A DNA stretch of 64,000 nt, taken from NCBI RefSeq assembly GCF_030540545.1, contig NZ_JAUNVZ010000002.1, positions 248,001-312,000 on the forward strand, written 5' to 3'. Made by a program: the position numbers and the translations under genes. The notes under the pieces are model-generated. The model had not been told where the DNA came from. It saw only the letters and a program-made list of their open reading frames with translations, and ran no database searches. Shown here piece after piece: positions 28,633 to 37,219 of this stretch. Within the stretch, counting starts at the first letter, position 1, and each line of letters starts with the position of its first letter. Origin of the DNA: Rothia sp. (in: high G+C Gram-positive bacteria). Its GTDB lineage: Bacteria; Actinomycetota; Actinomycetes; Actinomycetales; Micrococcaceae.

Positions 28633-29754
28633 ATGGCTGCACTAGACTTTAACGCTGAAATCAAAAAGCTACGCACAACCTACTCCGCCATCGAAGAGGT
28701 CAGTGACGTAGCCGCACTTGAACGCGCCGTTAAAGAGCTCTCCGAAGCAGCCGCAGCGCCCAGCCTCTGGGACAACCCCGAACAGGCACAACGCGTCACC
28801 AGCGCCCTCTCGCACAAGCAGGCAGAACTCAACCGCCTGCGTGCACTCGCCTCCCGCATCGACGACGTAGAAGTCATGATCGAACTCGCCGACGCAGAAG
28901 ACGACGCAACCCGTGCAGAACTCTACGCAGACGCCGAAGAAGAAATCACCGCCATCGGGGCAAAACTACAAGAACTCGAAGTGCTCGTCCTACTCTCCGG
29001 AGAATACGACGAACGCTCCGCCGTCGTCACCATTCGCTCCGGCGCCGGCGGCGTAGATGCAGCAGACTTCGCCGAAATGCTCCTGCGCATGTACCTGCGT
29101 TGGGCCGAAAAAAACGGCTACCCCACCAAAGTCCTCGACACCTCCTGGGCAGAAGAAGCCGGACTCAAATCCGCAACCTTCGAAGTCAACGCACCCTACG
29201 CCTACGGACGCCTCTCCGTCGAAGCCGGCACCCACCGCCTCGTGCGCATATCCCCCTTTGACAACCAAGGACGCCGACAAACCTCCTTCGCCGCCGTAGA
29301 AGTCATCCCGCTCATCGAGCAAACCGACTCCATCGATATCCCCGACAGCGAACTCAAAGTTGACGTCTTCCGCTCCTCCGGTCCCGGAGGACAAAGCGTG
29401 AACACCACCGACTCCGCCGTGCGACTTACTCACATCCCCACCGGAATCGTGGTCTCCATGCAAAACGAAAAATCCCAGCTGCAAAACCGCGCAGCCGCAC
29501 TACGCGTGCTCCAATCGCGCCTGTTGCTGCTACGCAAAGAACAAGAAGACGCCAAAAAGAAAGAACTCGCAGGCGACATCAAAGCCAGCTGGGGCGACCA
29601 AATGCGCTCCTACGTGCTGCACCCCTACCAGATGGTCAAAGACCTACGCACCGGCTATGAAGAAGGAAACACCGCCAATGTACTCGACGGTGGACTCAAC
29701 GCCTTCATCGACGCCGGAATCCGCTGGCGTGCAGCCGCCGCACGCGCCGAATAG
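28633..29754 (+). CDS. prfB: Peptide chain release factor 2
   Basis: A 373-residue release factor that recognises UGA and UAA. The peptidyl-tRNA hydrolysis motif GGQ lies in [19 protein letters not shown] (about 253-271), and the RF2 codon-recognition motif is SPF in [12 protein letters not shown]. The gene is one uninterrupted frame, without the programmed frameshift of most bacterial prfB genes; this is normal for Actinobacteria. No ribosome binding site precedes the ATG. In most Actinobacteria ftsE and ftsX follow; here smpB starts 12 bases after the stop. Lysine is mostly AAA, unlike secA or kgd. Confidence 0.96.
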   Translation: MAALDFNAEIKKLRTTYSAIEEVSDVAALERAVKELSEAAAAPSLWDNPEQAQRVTSALSHKQAELNRLRALASRIDDVEVMIELADAEDDATRAELYADAEEEITAIGAKLQELEVLVLLSGEYDERSAVVTIRSGAGGVDAADFAEMLLRMYLRWAEKNGYPTKVLDTSWAEEAGLKSATFEVNAPYAYGRLSVEAGTHRLVRISPFDNQGRRQTSFAAVEVIPLIEQTDSIDIPDSELKVDVFRSSGPGGQSVNTTDSAVRLTHIPTGIVVSMQNEKSQLQNRAAALRVLQSRLLLLRKEQEDAKKKELAGDIKASWGDQMRSYVLHPYQMVKDLRTGYEEGNTANVLDGGLNAFIDAGIRWRAAAARAE

Positions 29755-29766
29755 AAACGAAAGAAC

Positions 29767-30258
29767 ATGGCACAAAAGAAAAAGAAAGCTGTCAAAGACC
29801 CCAATAACTCCATCATCGCGCAAAATAAAAAAGCGCGACACAACTACAATATCGTTGACACCTACGAAGCCGGCATCGTGCTCCTAGGCACCGAAGTCAA
29901 ATCCCTACGCGACGGCGGAGCCTCTATCACCGAAGGCTTCTGCCAAGTCACCAACGGCGAAATGTGGCTCGAAAACATCAACATCGCCGAATACGGCTAC
30001 GGCACCTGGACCAACCACGCCGCACGCCGACGCCGCAAACTTCTGCTACACCGCAGCGAAATCGCCAAACTCGACCAGAAACTGCGCGAAAGCGGATACA
30101 CCGTTGTGCCCCTGAAGCTCTATTTCTCCAAGGGACGCGCAAAGGTTGAGATTGCGCTGGCAACCGGTAAGCGTGAATACGATAAGCGTCAGGCATTGCG
30201 TGAACGTCAAGACAATCTTGAAGCGACACGAGCTATGCGTTATCGCCAGATGCGCTAA
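29767..30258 (+). CDS. smpB: SsrA-binding protein SmpB
   Basis: A 163-residue protein that binds tmRNA and brings it to stalled ribosomes. The OB-fold core includes [20 protein letters not shown] and [14 protein letters not shown]; the C-terminal tail ([20 protein letters not shown]) enters the mRNA channel. Its partner ssrA is 1.75 kb downstream. Codon choice changes inside the gene: up to about 30110 lysine is nearly all AAA, after that it is all AAG. It is likely co-transcribed with prfB. Confidence 0.96.
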   Translation: MAQKKKKAVKDPNNSIIAQNKKARHNYNIVDTYEAGIVLLGTEVKSLRDGGASITEGFCQVTNGEMWLENINIAEYGYGTWTNHAARRRRKLLLHRSEIAKLDQKLRESGYTVVPLKLYFSKGRAKVEIALATGKREYDKRQALRERQDNLEATRAMRYRQMR

Positions 30259-30674
30259 TGTGATACATCAGTTATTGAGGCAGGGTCGTGGTACGAGGCA
30301 AAGGCACTCGCGCACGACCCTGACCATTTCGCTGGGGCGAAATGCCCAGGCTAATAGCGCTCGACCTTTCCCTCTACCCACTCCACTTTTCAGATGGCTG
30401 GGGCTTATACCTCACCTTATCGAGGGAGGCAGCGGAAGGGAGTTTTCGACGGTGCGCTCAGATTACGCGTGTCACCGTGTACTATCATCGCGTTCGGGAT
30501 GGTTCCTTTTCCGGGAACCATCCCGTTTTCATAACTGTGGTAGGTGGGTTGTAAACTCTGGGGTGCCCGTAGGGCATATACATCTATATGTTGATAGAGC
30601 GGGGTAAGTCTTTATATCTATGCACTGCATTTGTATAATAAGAGAAATGTCCCGACCCTAGGAAAGAGCCGACA
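30259..30674. other. Structured intergenic region after smpB
   Basis: About 415 bases with no convincing gene. It holds a 10-bp stem (30281-30290 with 30313-30322), directly followed by a second hairpin CATTTCGC / GCGAAATG (30325-30344), more C/G-rich segments, and an intrinsic terminator at 30495-30525. It could be a small RNA or just the smpB 3' region; I do not recognise a known RNA family. Confidence 0.4.
30495..30525 (+). terminator. Hairpin terminator
   Basis: Perfect 12-bp stem (CGGGATGGTTCC with GGAACCATCCCG) followed by TTTTC. Closes the smpB transcript or a small RNA encoded in this region. Confidence 0.8.
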
Positions 30675-31205
30675 ATGTCTCAGAACCCCAACGAGATTAA
30701 CCTCTCCAAGCCCGAAACTGAAGCACCGAACGCTGCAGAGCCCGTATTCACCCCCGCTGAACCCCAGTTCGTACCGGCAGCACCCACCGCTCCCGCAGCA
30801 CCGAACCCCTACGCAGGTGGCTTTGTGCCCTCCCTGTCCAAGGGTCTCGCTATTGCCGCACTGGTGGTAGGCATTATCGCCTTCCTGACCGGTCTCGTTC
30901 CTTTCCTGGGCGGTGTGCTCGCCCTGGTCGGTCTGATCCTGGGTATTGTTGCACTGGTGAAGGTCAAGAAGGGCACCGCTGCCGGTAAGGGTATGGGCAT
31001 TACCGCTATTGTTTTGTCCTCCCTGGCACTGATTACCAATATCATCGTGATCGTTCTTCTCTTCTTGGGTCTGGCAATGGTTCATGAATGCGATAACACC
31101 GCCGTGAAGAACGCCGACGGCACCTACACCTGCACCATGAACGGCCAGAAGGTGATCGTTGAAAAGAACGGCGAGAGTAGCTACACGCTTGTTACCACCA
31201 AGTAA
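30675..31205 (+). CDS. DUF4190-like membrane protein
   Basis: A 176-residue protein. The first 50 residues are Pro/Ala-rich and disordered. Two or three membrane helices follow: about 55-85 (SKGLAIAALVVGIIAFLTGL), 80-98 and 105-132, in the pattern of DUF4190 proteins (KGMGITAIVLSSLALI). The C-terminal ~40 residues are outside the membrane and have two cysteines (HECDN...YTCTM) that may pair. Weak AAAGAG before the ATG at 30675. The function of this family is unknown; related genes are frequent in Actinobacteria. It ends before a strong terminator. Confidence 0.75.
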   Translation: MSQNPNEINLSKPETEAPNAAEPVFTPAEPQFVPAAPTAPAAPNPYAGGFVPSLSKGLAIAALVVGIIAFLTGLVPFLGGVLALVGLILGIVALVKVKKGTAAGKGMGITAIVLSSLALITNIIVIVLLFLGLAMVHECDNTAVKNADGTYTCTMNGQKVIVEKNGESSYTLVTTK

Positions 31206-31240
31206 CATACCTACGAACCGCTGAGCCATTCAGCACATAC

Positions 31241-31276
31241 ACCGGGAACTTTGAGAAGACTCTCAGAGTTCCCGGT
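31241..31276 (+). terminator. Hairpin terminator
   Basis: 16-bp stem with one wobble pair (31241-31256 and 31261-31276), 4-base loop, followed by TTTTTG. Confidence 0.88.
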
Positions 31277-31396
31277 TTTTGCTTTAAGAGTGCTGGGAAT
31301 CGGGCTAAAACCTCAGAAAAACATACCAAATCTGCAGAAGCCTGCTCTACGCTGAAGAGCAGTACAGGCCACGACCCAAACACATGAGGAGAAACC

Positions 31397-31621
31397 ATGC
31401 CGCAGCATACCAGAACCACCGGCGGGCACTATAGATCCAGCATCTACACCGATGCTTCCCTAGGAGGTGAAGAAAACGCCACTATCCGTGTCAAAGACGC
31501 CCCCGCAAACCGTAAAGCGGGGCTGCTCATTGGCGGTATTGCGCTGAGCACACCGATTGTGTTCTGGCTACTGATGGGTATTGTGCTCATCAGTCGAGCA
31601 CTCATTAACCCCAGCTTCTAA
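31397..31621 (+). CDS. Small single-helix membrane protein
   Basis: A 74-residue protein with a polar N-terminus and one hydrophobic region at about 42-66 (AGLLIGGIALSTPIVFWLLM). GAGGAG lies seven bases before the ATG, which supports a real gene. I recognise no family. It stands alone between the terminator at 31241-31276 and the small gene at 31651. Confidence 0.6.
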   Translation: MPQHTRTTGGHYRSSIYTDASLGGEENATIRVKDAPANRKAGLLIGGIALSTPIVFWLLMGIVLISRALINPSF

Positions 31622-31650
31622 GCTGCAGCCCATGCAGGCGCATAGGTTCA

Positions 31651-31875
31651 ATGTATGAGCCAATACAACCCAACCACACTTTCCCACACTTGATGAGCTA
31701 TCCGCACTTTGCATGGATGAGCCTGTGTGCATTGGTGACCTCGGTCTGCGGCGTGATCTGTATGAGTATGCGTTATGAGAATGGTCCTCGGCGTGCAGTG
31801 ATTGCGGTGAATGTGCCCATCCCCTTGATATGGATCTTTGGTCTAATGCACCTGGGTAACCTCTTTGCATGGTAA
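31651..31875 (+). CDS. Possible small membrane protein
   Basis: A 74-residue frame with two hydrophobic helices at about 20-38 and 52-70. No ribosome binding site precedes the ATG at 31651 or the in-frame ATG at 31693. It could be a real small membrane protein or chance; it starts 29 bases after the previous gene and would be translated from the same mRNA. Confidence 0.4.
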   Translation: MYEPIQPNHTFPHLMSYPHFAWMSLCALVTSVCGVICMSMRYENGPRRAVIAVNVPIPLIWIFGLMHLGNLFAW

Positions 31876-31896
31876 CCAGTTACGGCGAGCAAACAC

Positions 31897-31925
31897 TTGC
31901 GATGCGAATCGTACCGCGGTATACT
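31897..31925 (+). promoter_or_regulatory. Promoter of ssrA
   Basis: TTGCGA (31897-31902) and TATACT (31920-31925) are 17 bases apart. Transcription would start near 31932, giving a precursor with about 80 extra 5' bases that RNase P would remove. Confidence 0.65.
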
Positions 31926-32011
31926 AGTTGTCTACCGTTGTGGACGGCCCGCGCCGCCAAGGAGTGAATCGCGGAAAACGTCACGCACGGGGCTTTTTGA
32001 TAAAAGCATAG

Positions 32012-32384
32012 GGGGATGATCGGTTTCGACGATGTAGGTTGAGATGGGTGAAGCGTGCCGAGGACTGCAGGGTTATCTCGTTAACGCCCTCTGCAACTAA
32101 ATATAAATGCAGAATCTAAGCGTTCTGATTTCGCTCTCGCTGCCTAAGCGCGAGAAGCAATCTGTCAGCCTGAGTTTGCCTTTGGTTCAGTAGCTGGCAT
32201 CGACTTAAAAGGCCACTGCTGTGAGCGTTTGCCGTAGGCGCTCACGGGACACTTATACGGATAGGTTCGTCGTTGCACGTGTTTGTGCCAGCAACGGAGC
32301 CGAAAAATAGCGCATTCACAAACTGCGCACGGAGAAGCCCCGTTGAGGCTACATCGGACCGGGGTTCGATTCCCCGCATCTCCA
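32012..32384 (+). ncRNA. ssrA: Transfer-messenger RNA (tmRNA)
   Basis: tmRNA rescues stalled ribosomes with SmpB. The acceptor stem pairs GGGGATG (32012-32018) with CATCTCC (32377-32383), leaving A32384 as discriminator. The T-arm GGGGTTCGATTCCCC is at 32361-32375. The tag reading frame runs 32109-32147 and reads AESKRSDFALAA followed by TAA; it has the ALAA degradation signal for ClpXP. CCA is not encoded after the discriminator (the genome reads CGA), so it must be added by the CCA enzyme. The usual GGTTTCGAC segment follows the 5' end. smpB lies 1.75 kb upstream, and the promoter and terminator on both sides make ssrA an independent unit. Confidence 0.97.
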
Positions 32385-32424
32385 CGATTACCCCTGGTTC
32401 CGCTCCTTGAAGAACCGAAGACGC

Positions 32425-32474
32425 CGGTGGGTGTTCTGTTCCTCGTTACGTAACGAGCGGCAGAACACCCACCG
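32425..32474 (+). terminator. Terminator after ssrA
   Basis: A 14-bp outer stem (32425-32438 and 32461-32474) encloses an 8-bp palindrome (32442-32457), followed by TTTTCTTT. It ends ssrA. Confidence 0.85.
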
Positions 32475-32608
32475 TTTTCTTTACCCGCGTCCACCACCGG
32501 CAGCGGGGTAGAAGAACATAGACTGAGATAAACCCGCCAGCTTATGCCCCTTAGCGCCAAGATACTGGTAGTATCAAAGAGAAGAGAACGCCAATCAAAG
32601 GAAAGACC

Positions 32609-33136
32609 GTGAGCGAACAGATCCCCTACAGCCCCCAGGTACCCTACGGCGCGCCCGCTCCCGTCCTCGAAGCCCCTGCACCCGTTGCCGAAGAAAGCAC
32701 CCCTGCCGAGCTGCGTGTTCCCGAAGCGGCACGACGCCCCTACGGCGAACCCCCGCGCGATCTGCGTTCCCCTGGCTATAACTATGCTTTTGCCAGCATG
32801 CTCACCGGCGCCATTACCCTGGGATGGTTGGTGCTGAACATCCTCTTCACCCTGCTGTTGATTGCAGCCTACGGTAAAGGCGGCGATTCAACCGCCCTCT
32901 CCTCGGACTCGCTCATTAGCGGCTGGGCACAATACCCCGTCACCTACCTGGTGATGAACACCCTGACCGATTTGGTCCCGGTTCTGGCAGCCTTCATCCT
33001 GGGTACTTTTGGCATTCAGCGCAATACGCCCGGCAGCCCCTACCACGCAAAAACCACTACCTACGCCACCTGGGGTTTGATTTGCGGCGGCTTGGGCATT
33101 GCCCTCTGGGTTTTGACCCTGGTTATTCAGCTCTAA
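32609..33136 (+). CDS. Membrane protein of unknown function
   Basis: A 175-residue protein. Residues 1-52 are Pro/Ala-rich and disordered. Three membrane helices follow: about 62-92, 115-137 and 150-173. The pattern resembles small DUF4190/DUF4064-like proteins, but I cannot name the family. The start is GTG with AAAGGAAAG seven bases upstream. Closed by a hairpin at 33175-33199. Its disordered N-terminus resembles that of the DUF4190-like protein at 30675. Confidence 0.65.
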   Translation: MSEQIPYSPQVPYGAPAPVLEAPAPVAEESTPAELRVPEAARRPYGEPPRDLRSPGYNYAFASMLTGAITLGWLVLNILFTLLLIAAYGKGGDSTALSSDSLISGWAQYPVTYLVMNTLTDLVPVLAAFILGTFGIQRNTPGSPYHAKTTTYATWGLICGGLGIALWVLTLVIQL

Positions 33137-33174
33137 AACCTTCCAAACCATCTCAACGCTTAAAGCAATCAAGA

Positions 33175-33199
33175 CACCGTATCCATCACAGATACGGTG
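33175..33199. terminator. Bidirectional hairpin terminator
   Basis: Perfect 9-bp stem (CACCGTATC with GATACGGTG), seven-base loop, between convergent genes. Confidence 0.65.
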
Positions 33200-33229
33200 C
33201 CTTTGCTATAGGTCATTGAACTCTGAGGC

Positions 33230-34033
33230 TTATCCAGCGGGGTTCAGACGATCCAGCACCGTGCCGTGCAGCGCCGGAACAGCCGCCAACAGACCGTCAG
33301 AATCCAAAGGCTCAGAACCATCCAGAGAGGTAATCACGCCGCCCGCCTCACGCACAATGGGCACCAGAGCAGCCTTATCGTAAATCTCCAGACCCGGCTC
33401 CACCGCAATATCCACGGCGCCCTCAGCCATGAGCATATACGCCCAAAACTCACCAAAACCGCGGGAACGCTTCACCGAATCCAGCAAATCCACAAAAGGC
33501 TCGCGGCGCTCGCCCCAACCCGCCAGAGAAGCGTACGTCAGGGAAGAATCCTCCAGATCCTCAACGGAAGAAATGCTCAGGCGGGACGCCGAAGACAGAG
33601 ACTTGCCCGCATAAGCGCCACCATCGGCCACAGCCCACCATCGGCGGCCCAGAGCCGGAGCGGAGACCACACCCACCACCGGCTCACCCTGATCCAACAG
33701 AGCAATCAGAGTAGCCCACACCGGCACACCGCGCATAAAATTCGCGGTGCCATCAATAGGATCAATTACCCACTGGCGAGCAGCCGTACCGGTAGAACCG
33801 AACTCCTCACCCACAATACCGTCACGGGTGCGCACACGGGAAAGCTGAGCACGAATCAGCTGCTCAACCTCACGGTCAGCGGCAGTAACCGCCGAGCCGT
33901 CCTCCTTGAGCTGCACACCCTCCATATGCCCGGCAGTGACAGATTTGAAAGCCTGCAGGGACACGCGGTCGGCGCTATCGGCAAGAATATGCGCCAGGCG
34001 CAAATCATCGGTATAGGGGTTAGGGGAAGCCAT
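33230..34033 (-). CDS. hisN: Inositol monophosphatase-family protein, likely histidinol-phosphatase HisN
   Basis: A 267-residue metal-dependent phosphatase. The family motifs are GEEFG (metal ligand Glu), WVIDPIDGTANFMRG and, near the C-terminus, LEIYDKAALVPIVREAGG, where the last motif WD is IYD. The length fits HisN (Rv3137 type), which removes phosphate from histidinol phosphate, but closely related enzymes act on inositol phosphate or fructose bisphosphate. Start ATG at 34033; a GTG at 34039 is possible. It follows rsgA by 82 bases on the same strand; aroA-rsgA-hisN is a frequent actinobacterial order, which supports HisN. Confidence 0.85.
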   Translation of the reverse strand: MASPNPYTDDLRLAHILADSADRVSLQAFKSVTAGHMEGVQLKEDGSAVTAADREVEQLIRAQLSRVRTRDGIVGEEFGSTGTAARQWVIDPIDGTANFMRGVPVWATLIALLDQGEPVVGVVSAPALGRRWWAVADGGAYAGKSLSSASRLSISSVEDLEDSSLTYASLAGWGERREPFVDLLDSVKRSRGFGEFWAYMLMAEGAVDIAVEPGLEIYDKAALVPIVREAGGVITSLDGSEPLDSDGLLAAVPALHGTVLDRLNPAG

Positions 34034-34115
34034 GAACACTCACTTATCGGTAGAAACGCTAAAAGCACGAAGAACGGCGCGCCCCGGCATCTGGGAGCGC
34101 GCAGCCCATAAAAGA

Positions 34116-35240
34116 CTAGAGCAGAGAACCCAATTCCTTCTCAGAATCACCCTGCTCACCGGAAACCTGCAGCAGCTTACGCAAAGACTCCAAACGAGCC
34201 TCGCCGCTGTCCCCCGCACGACCGGCAGCCACATAGGCGCTCAGACCGCATTGCTCCGCCTCCGGGGAATGATCGCAACCCTTGGGGCAATCCGCAGCCC
34301 CGGCAGCCAGCTCCACAAAAGCCTCAACAATACGCTCAGCGCTCACATGAGCCAGACCAAAGGAACGAATACCCGGGGTATCAATAATCCAGGTGCCCGC
34401 GGGAATCTCAATCTCCTCAGAAACAGGCTGCAACGCCAGAGCCGAGGAGGAGGTATGGCGGCCACGACCGGTCACCGCATTCACATGACCGGTCGCACGC
34501 TGAGCACCCGTGAGAGCATTAACCAGGGTGGACTTACCCACGCCCGAATGACCCAGCAGCACCGAGACATGACCCAGCAGCTGCTCCAAAAGCTCATCCA
34601 CCGGGCCGCGGGAAAGACCCTCAGCGCCCTCTTCAGAAGGGGCACGACCGTCCACAGAGCCCGAGAGCACAATCTTTAGACCCGAGGTACGGTAGTACTC
34701 CAGCAGCTCGGTCGGCTGCTTCACATCGGTCTTGGTAATGCACAGAATCGGTTCAATACCGGCATCCAGCGCCGCCACAATCGCACGATCAATAAAACCG
34801 GTGCGAGGCTCCGGGTTCGCCGCAGCCACCACAATCACCAGCTGATCGGCATTGGCAACCACGACGCGCTCGCTCGGGTCAGTATCATCGGCGCTACGGC
34901 GCAGCACCGAGCTACGCTCACCCAAGCGCACAATACGCGCCAGGGTATCCTTCGCGCCGCTGGTATCGCCCACCAGGTCCACGAAATCACCGGTCACAAT
35001 GGAGGTACGGCGCAGCTCCTTCGCGCGGGCAGCAATGAGCTGACGCTCCTGCTCGGTGCCCTCATCAACCACCACGGACCAGCGTCCGCGATCCACCGTG
35101 ACCACACGACCGCGAATCGCATGCTCAAATGCGGGGCGGTCCTTGGTGCGGGGGCGCGAACCCTTTTTATTTGGGCGTACGTGCACATCTGACTCATCAA
35201 AATCAAGATAGTCGTATGCGCTCACGCGAGAAGAACCCAT
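34116..35240 (-). CDS. rsgA: Ribosome small subunit GTPase RsgA
   Basis: A 374-residue circularly permuted GTPase that helps 30S maturation. The order of G motifs is permuted: G4 (CITKTDV) comes before G1 GHSGVGKSTLVNALTG (about 232-247) and G3 DTPGIRSFGL. An N-terminal OB-fold precedes (RGRVVTVDRGRWSVVVDEGT), and the C-terminal zinc site reads CPKGCDHSPEAEQCGL. It overlaps the aroA stop by one base (TAATG on the minus strand), so the two are translationally coupled. Confidence 0.95.
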   Translation of the reverse strand: MGSSRVSAYDYLDFDESDVHVRPNKKGSRPRTKDRPAFEHAIRGRVVTVDRGRWSVVVDEGTEQERQLIAARAKELRRTSIVTGDFVDLVGDTSGAKDTLARIVRLGERSSVLRRSADDTDPSERVVVANADQLVIVVAAANPEPRTGFIDRAIVAALDAGIEPILCITKTDVKQPTELLEYYRTSGLKIVLSGSVDGRAPSEEGAEGLSRGPVDELLEQLLGHVSVLLGHSGVGKSTLVNALTGAQRATGHVNAVTGRGRHTSSSALALQPVSEEIEIPAGTWIIDTPGIRSFGLAHVSAERIVEAFVELAAGAADCPKGCDHSPEAEQCGLSAYVAAGRAGDSGEARLESLRKLLQVSGEQGDSEKELGSLL

Positions 35241-36697
35241 TAAGCCTCATCCTTAGTCGTTGAAGTGTGCTGCAGCTGATCCAGCAGAGCCAGCCACAGC
35301 CCCGTAAAATCGGGGATAGTTTTGGAGGTGGTTGCTACGTTTTCAACCACGGTATTGGCGCGGCGCAAACCAATAATTGCCGCGAAGGTCGCCATACGAT
35401 GATCGGCGTAGGTGCGAGCCAGTACCCGCTGCGCCTGCCCGGTGGGGATACTCGAGAGAATACGAATGCCGTCCTCAGTCTCTTCGGCGCTACCGCCCAG
35501 GCGGTTAATCTCAGCGGTCAGCGCCGCCAGACGGTCGGTCTCGTGGCCGCGCAAATGTTCAATACCGCGTAGCTGAGAGCCCGTAGCCGCCAGGGCACAG
35601 ATAGCAGCCAGGGTGGGTGCCAGCTCGCCGGCGGCGCGCACATCCACATCAATACCGGGTACCGCACTAATATCCGCCGGCCCCGTCACGGTCAATACAC
35701 CAATGGACGAATCGGTGCTATGGGACTCAAAAGATACTTCACCGCCCAGCAGAGGCAGCAGCTGGCGCCAATGATCGCCCACCTGAGTGGTACCGGCAGA
35801 ACCATCCGCTGCAGGAGCGGGCCAATCCGCCACGCTCACCGAGGTACCGGTCACCATAGCAGCCGCCACAAAGGGACCGGCATTGGAAAGATCCGGCTCA
35901 ATGGTCTTTTCAAAGCCCGCAAAAGCACCCGGGAACACACGCCAAGAGAATACACCCGCCTGGCGGTCAATGGTGGACTCAACACGCACACCCAGCTCAC
36001 GCAGAGCCTCAACGCTCATCTCAATATGAGGAATCGAAGGCACCGAAGAGCCCACATGCTCCAGCACAATACCCTGCGGCAGGCGCGGAGCAGCCAGAAG
36101 CAGAGCCGAAACGAACTGGGAGCTTGCCGAAGCATCAATACGCACATGCGCCGGTTCATCAGCGCTCTGCAGAGCAAGACCAGCAGAGACCATCTCAAAG
36201 GGCAGACACGAGGCATCGGCGGGGGAGAAGCTTACACCCAACTGACGCAAGCCATCCAGCAGAGCACCCATGGGGCGAGCGTAAGCGTGCTCATCCCCAT
36301 CGACATTAAAAGTACCCGGCAGCAGAGCCGCAAGAGCTGGCACAAAACGCATCACGGTACCGGCAAGACCGGTCTCAATACGGGCGGTCAGAGGCTTATC
36401 GGAGGAAAAATCACAGGGAGTAATGCGCAGATCCGGACCGAAAGGAGAAGCACCCGGAACCTCCTCAATCACAGCGCCCAGCTCACGCAGAGCGGCAATC
36501 ATGAGCGCCGAATCGCGCGAATGCAGGGGAGAGCGCAACAGAGACGGAGAATCAGCCAAAGCCGCCAGCAGTAGATAACGGTTCGTCAGAGACTTAGAAC
36601 CCGGAATGTGCACCAGTGCACTTGCGGCGGCATTCTCGCCAGGGGAATAGGCGGGTGCGAGCCAGTCACTCTCAGCAATCGGCTGGGTATCGGTCAT
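35240..36697 (-). CDS. aroA: 3-phosphoshikimate 1-carboxyvinyltransferase (EPSP synthase)
   Basis: The 485-residue enzyme of the shikimate pathway that joins shikimate 3-phosphate and phosphoenolpyruvate. The PEP-binding start motif PGSKSLTNRYLLLAALAD is near residues 33-50, and LAGTVMRFVPALAALLPG near 110-127 contains the GTAMR-like glyphosate-contact motif as GTVMR (Ala replaced by Val). DHRMATFAAIIG near the C-terminus is the third conserved block. ATG with AAGGA nearby. It precedes rsgA with one base overlap. Order sigR-rsrA upstream and rsgA-hisN downstream is conserved. Confidence 0.97.
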   Translation of the reverse strand: MTDTQPIAESDWLAPAYSPGENAAASALVHIPGSKSLTNRYLLLAALADSPSLLRSPLHSRDSALMIAALRELGAVIEEVPGASPFGPDLRITPCDFSSDKPLTARIETGLAGTVMRFVPALAALLPGTFNVDGDEHAYARPMGALLDGLRQLGVSFSPADASCLPFEMVSAGLALQSADEPAHVRIDASASSQFVSALLLAAPRLPQGIVLEHVGSSVPSIPHIEMSVEALRELGVRVESTIDRQAGVFSWRVFPGAFAGFEKTIEPDLSNAGPFVAAAMVTGTSVSVADWPAPAADGSAGTTQVGDHWRQLLPLLGGEVSFESHSTDSSIGVLTVTGPADISAVPGIDVDVRAAGELAPTLAAICALAATGSQLRGIEHLRGHETDRLAALTAEINRLGGSAEETEDGIRILSSIPTGQAQRVLARTYADHRMATFAAIIGLRRANTVVENVATTSKTIPDFTGLWLALLDQLQHTSTTKDEA

Positions 36698-36777
36698 TGC
36701 ATATCCTTATGTCACTGAACACTACCTTCCTATTTTAGCCTGTCAACGCTCATAGGAGGAGAACAGGCACATAAAAA

Positions 36778-36814
36778 GAGCGCGCCCGGCGGAAAGAAAC
36801 CACCGAGCGCACTC
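36778..36814 (-). terminator. Terminator after rsrA
   Basis: On the minus strand a 15-bp stem with several G-U pairs (36800-36814 and 36778-36792) ends in CTCTTTTTAT. It separates rsrA from aroA. Confidence 0.7.
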
Positions 36815-36839
36815 TACACGCGTCTATAGCGTTGCCTTT

Positions 36840-37163
36840 TTAGGCAGCAGCGCAGAACTTTTCAATATGCTCCAGCAAAGAAGCCTTCAGCTCCTCAGGA
36901 GCGCTCTCCGCGCAAGAAGAACGGACCTTATCGCGCACCAGCTGCTCCAACTCGCGTTGCTGATCGCATTCGGAGCACTTCGCCAAATGCTCACGTACCT
37001 GCTCAACATCCTCGGGGCTCAGCGCATTATCCAGGTATTCCCACAGGCGCTGCAGGGTCTTCTCGCAGGGGTGAGCCGCCAAGCAATCCTCATGCTCAGG
37101 GTGCTCATGGGACATCGTATCGCTCAGCAGGGGAATGTCCTGCTGCTGGTTATCTGCAACCAC
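36840..37163 (-). CDS. rsrA: Zinc-binding anti-sigma factor RsrA/RshA
   Basis: A 107-residue redox-sensitive anti-sigma factor. The ZAS motif is HLAKCSEC (H-x3-C-x2-C) at about 59-66, with CEKTLQRLWEYLDNALSPED before it. The first cysteine of the usual ligand set is in the AHPCEKTL segment. Oxidation of the cysteines releases SigR. GTG start with AAGGA seven bases before. It lies 56 bases after sigR on the same strand, forming the sigR-rsrA operon. Confidence 0.93.
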   Translation of the reverse strand: MVADNQQQDIPLLSDTMSHEHPEHEDCLAAHPCEKTLQRLWEYLDNALSPEDVEQVREHLAKCSECDQQRELEQLVRDKVRSSCAESAPEELKASLLEHIEKFCAAA

Positions 37164-37219
37164 GATATATCCTTCCGTTGTACGTTCTTTTATCGTTAAA
37201 TCCTTGAAAAGCCTGTGAG

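Noticed and set aside
28633..28720. Programmed frameshift in prfB
   Set aside because: The gene is a single frame with no in-frame UGA near codon 25.
30395..30455. 4.5S (SRP) RNA
   Set aside because: A GGAAGGGAG sequence resembles the SRP loop, but the required partner segment and stem are missing.
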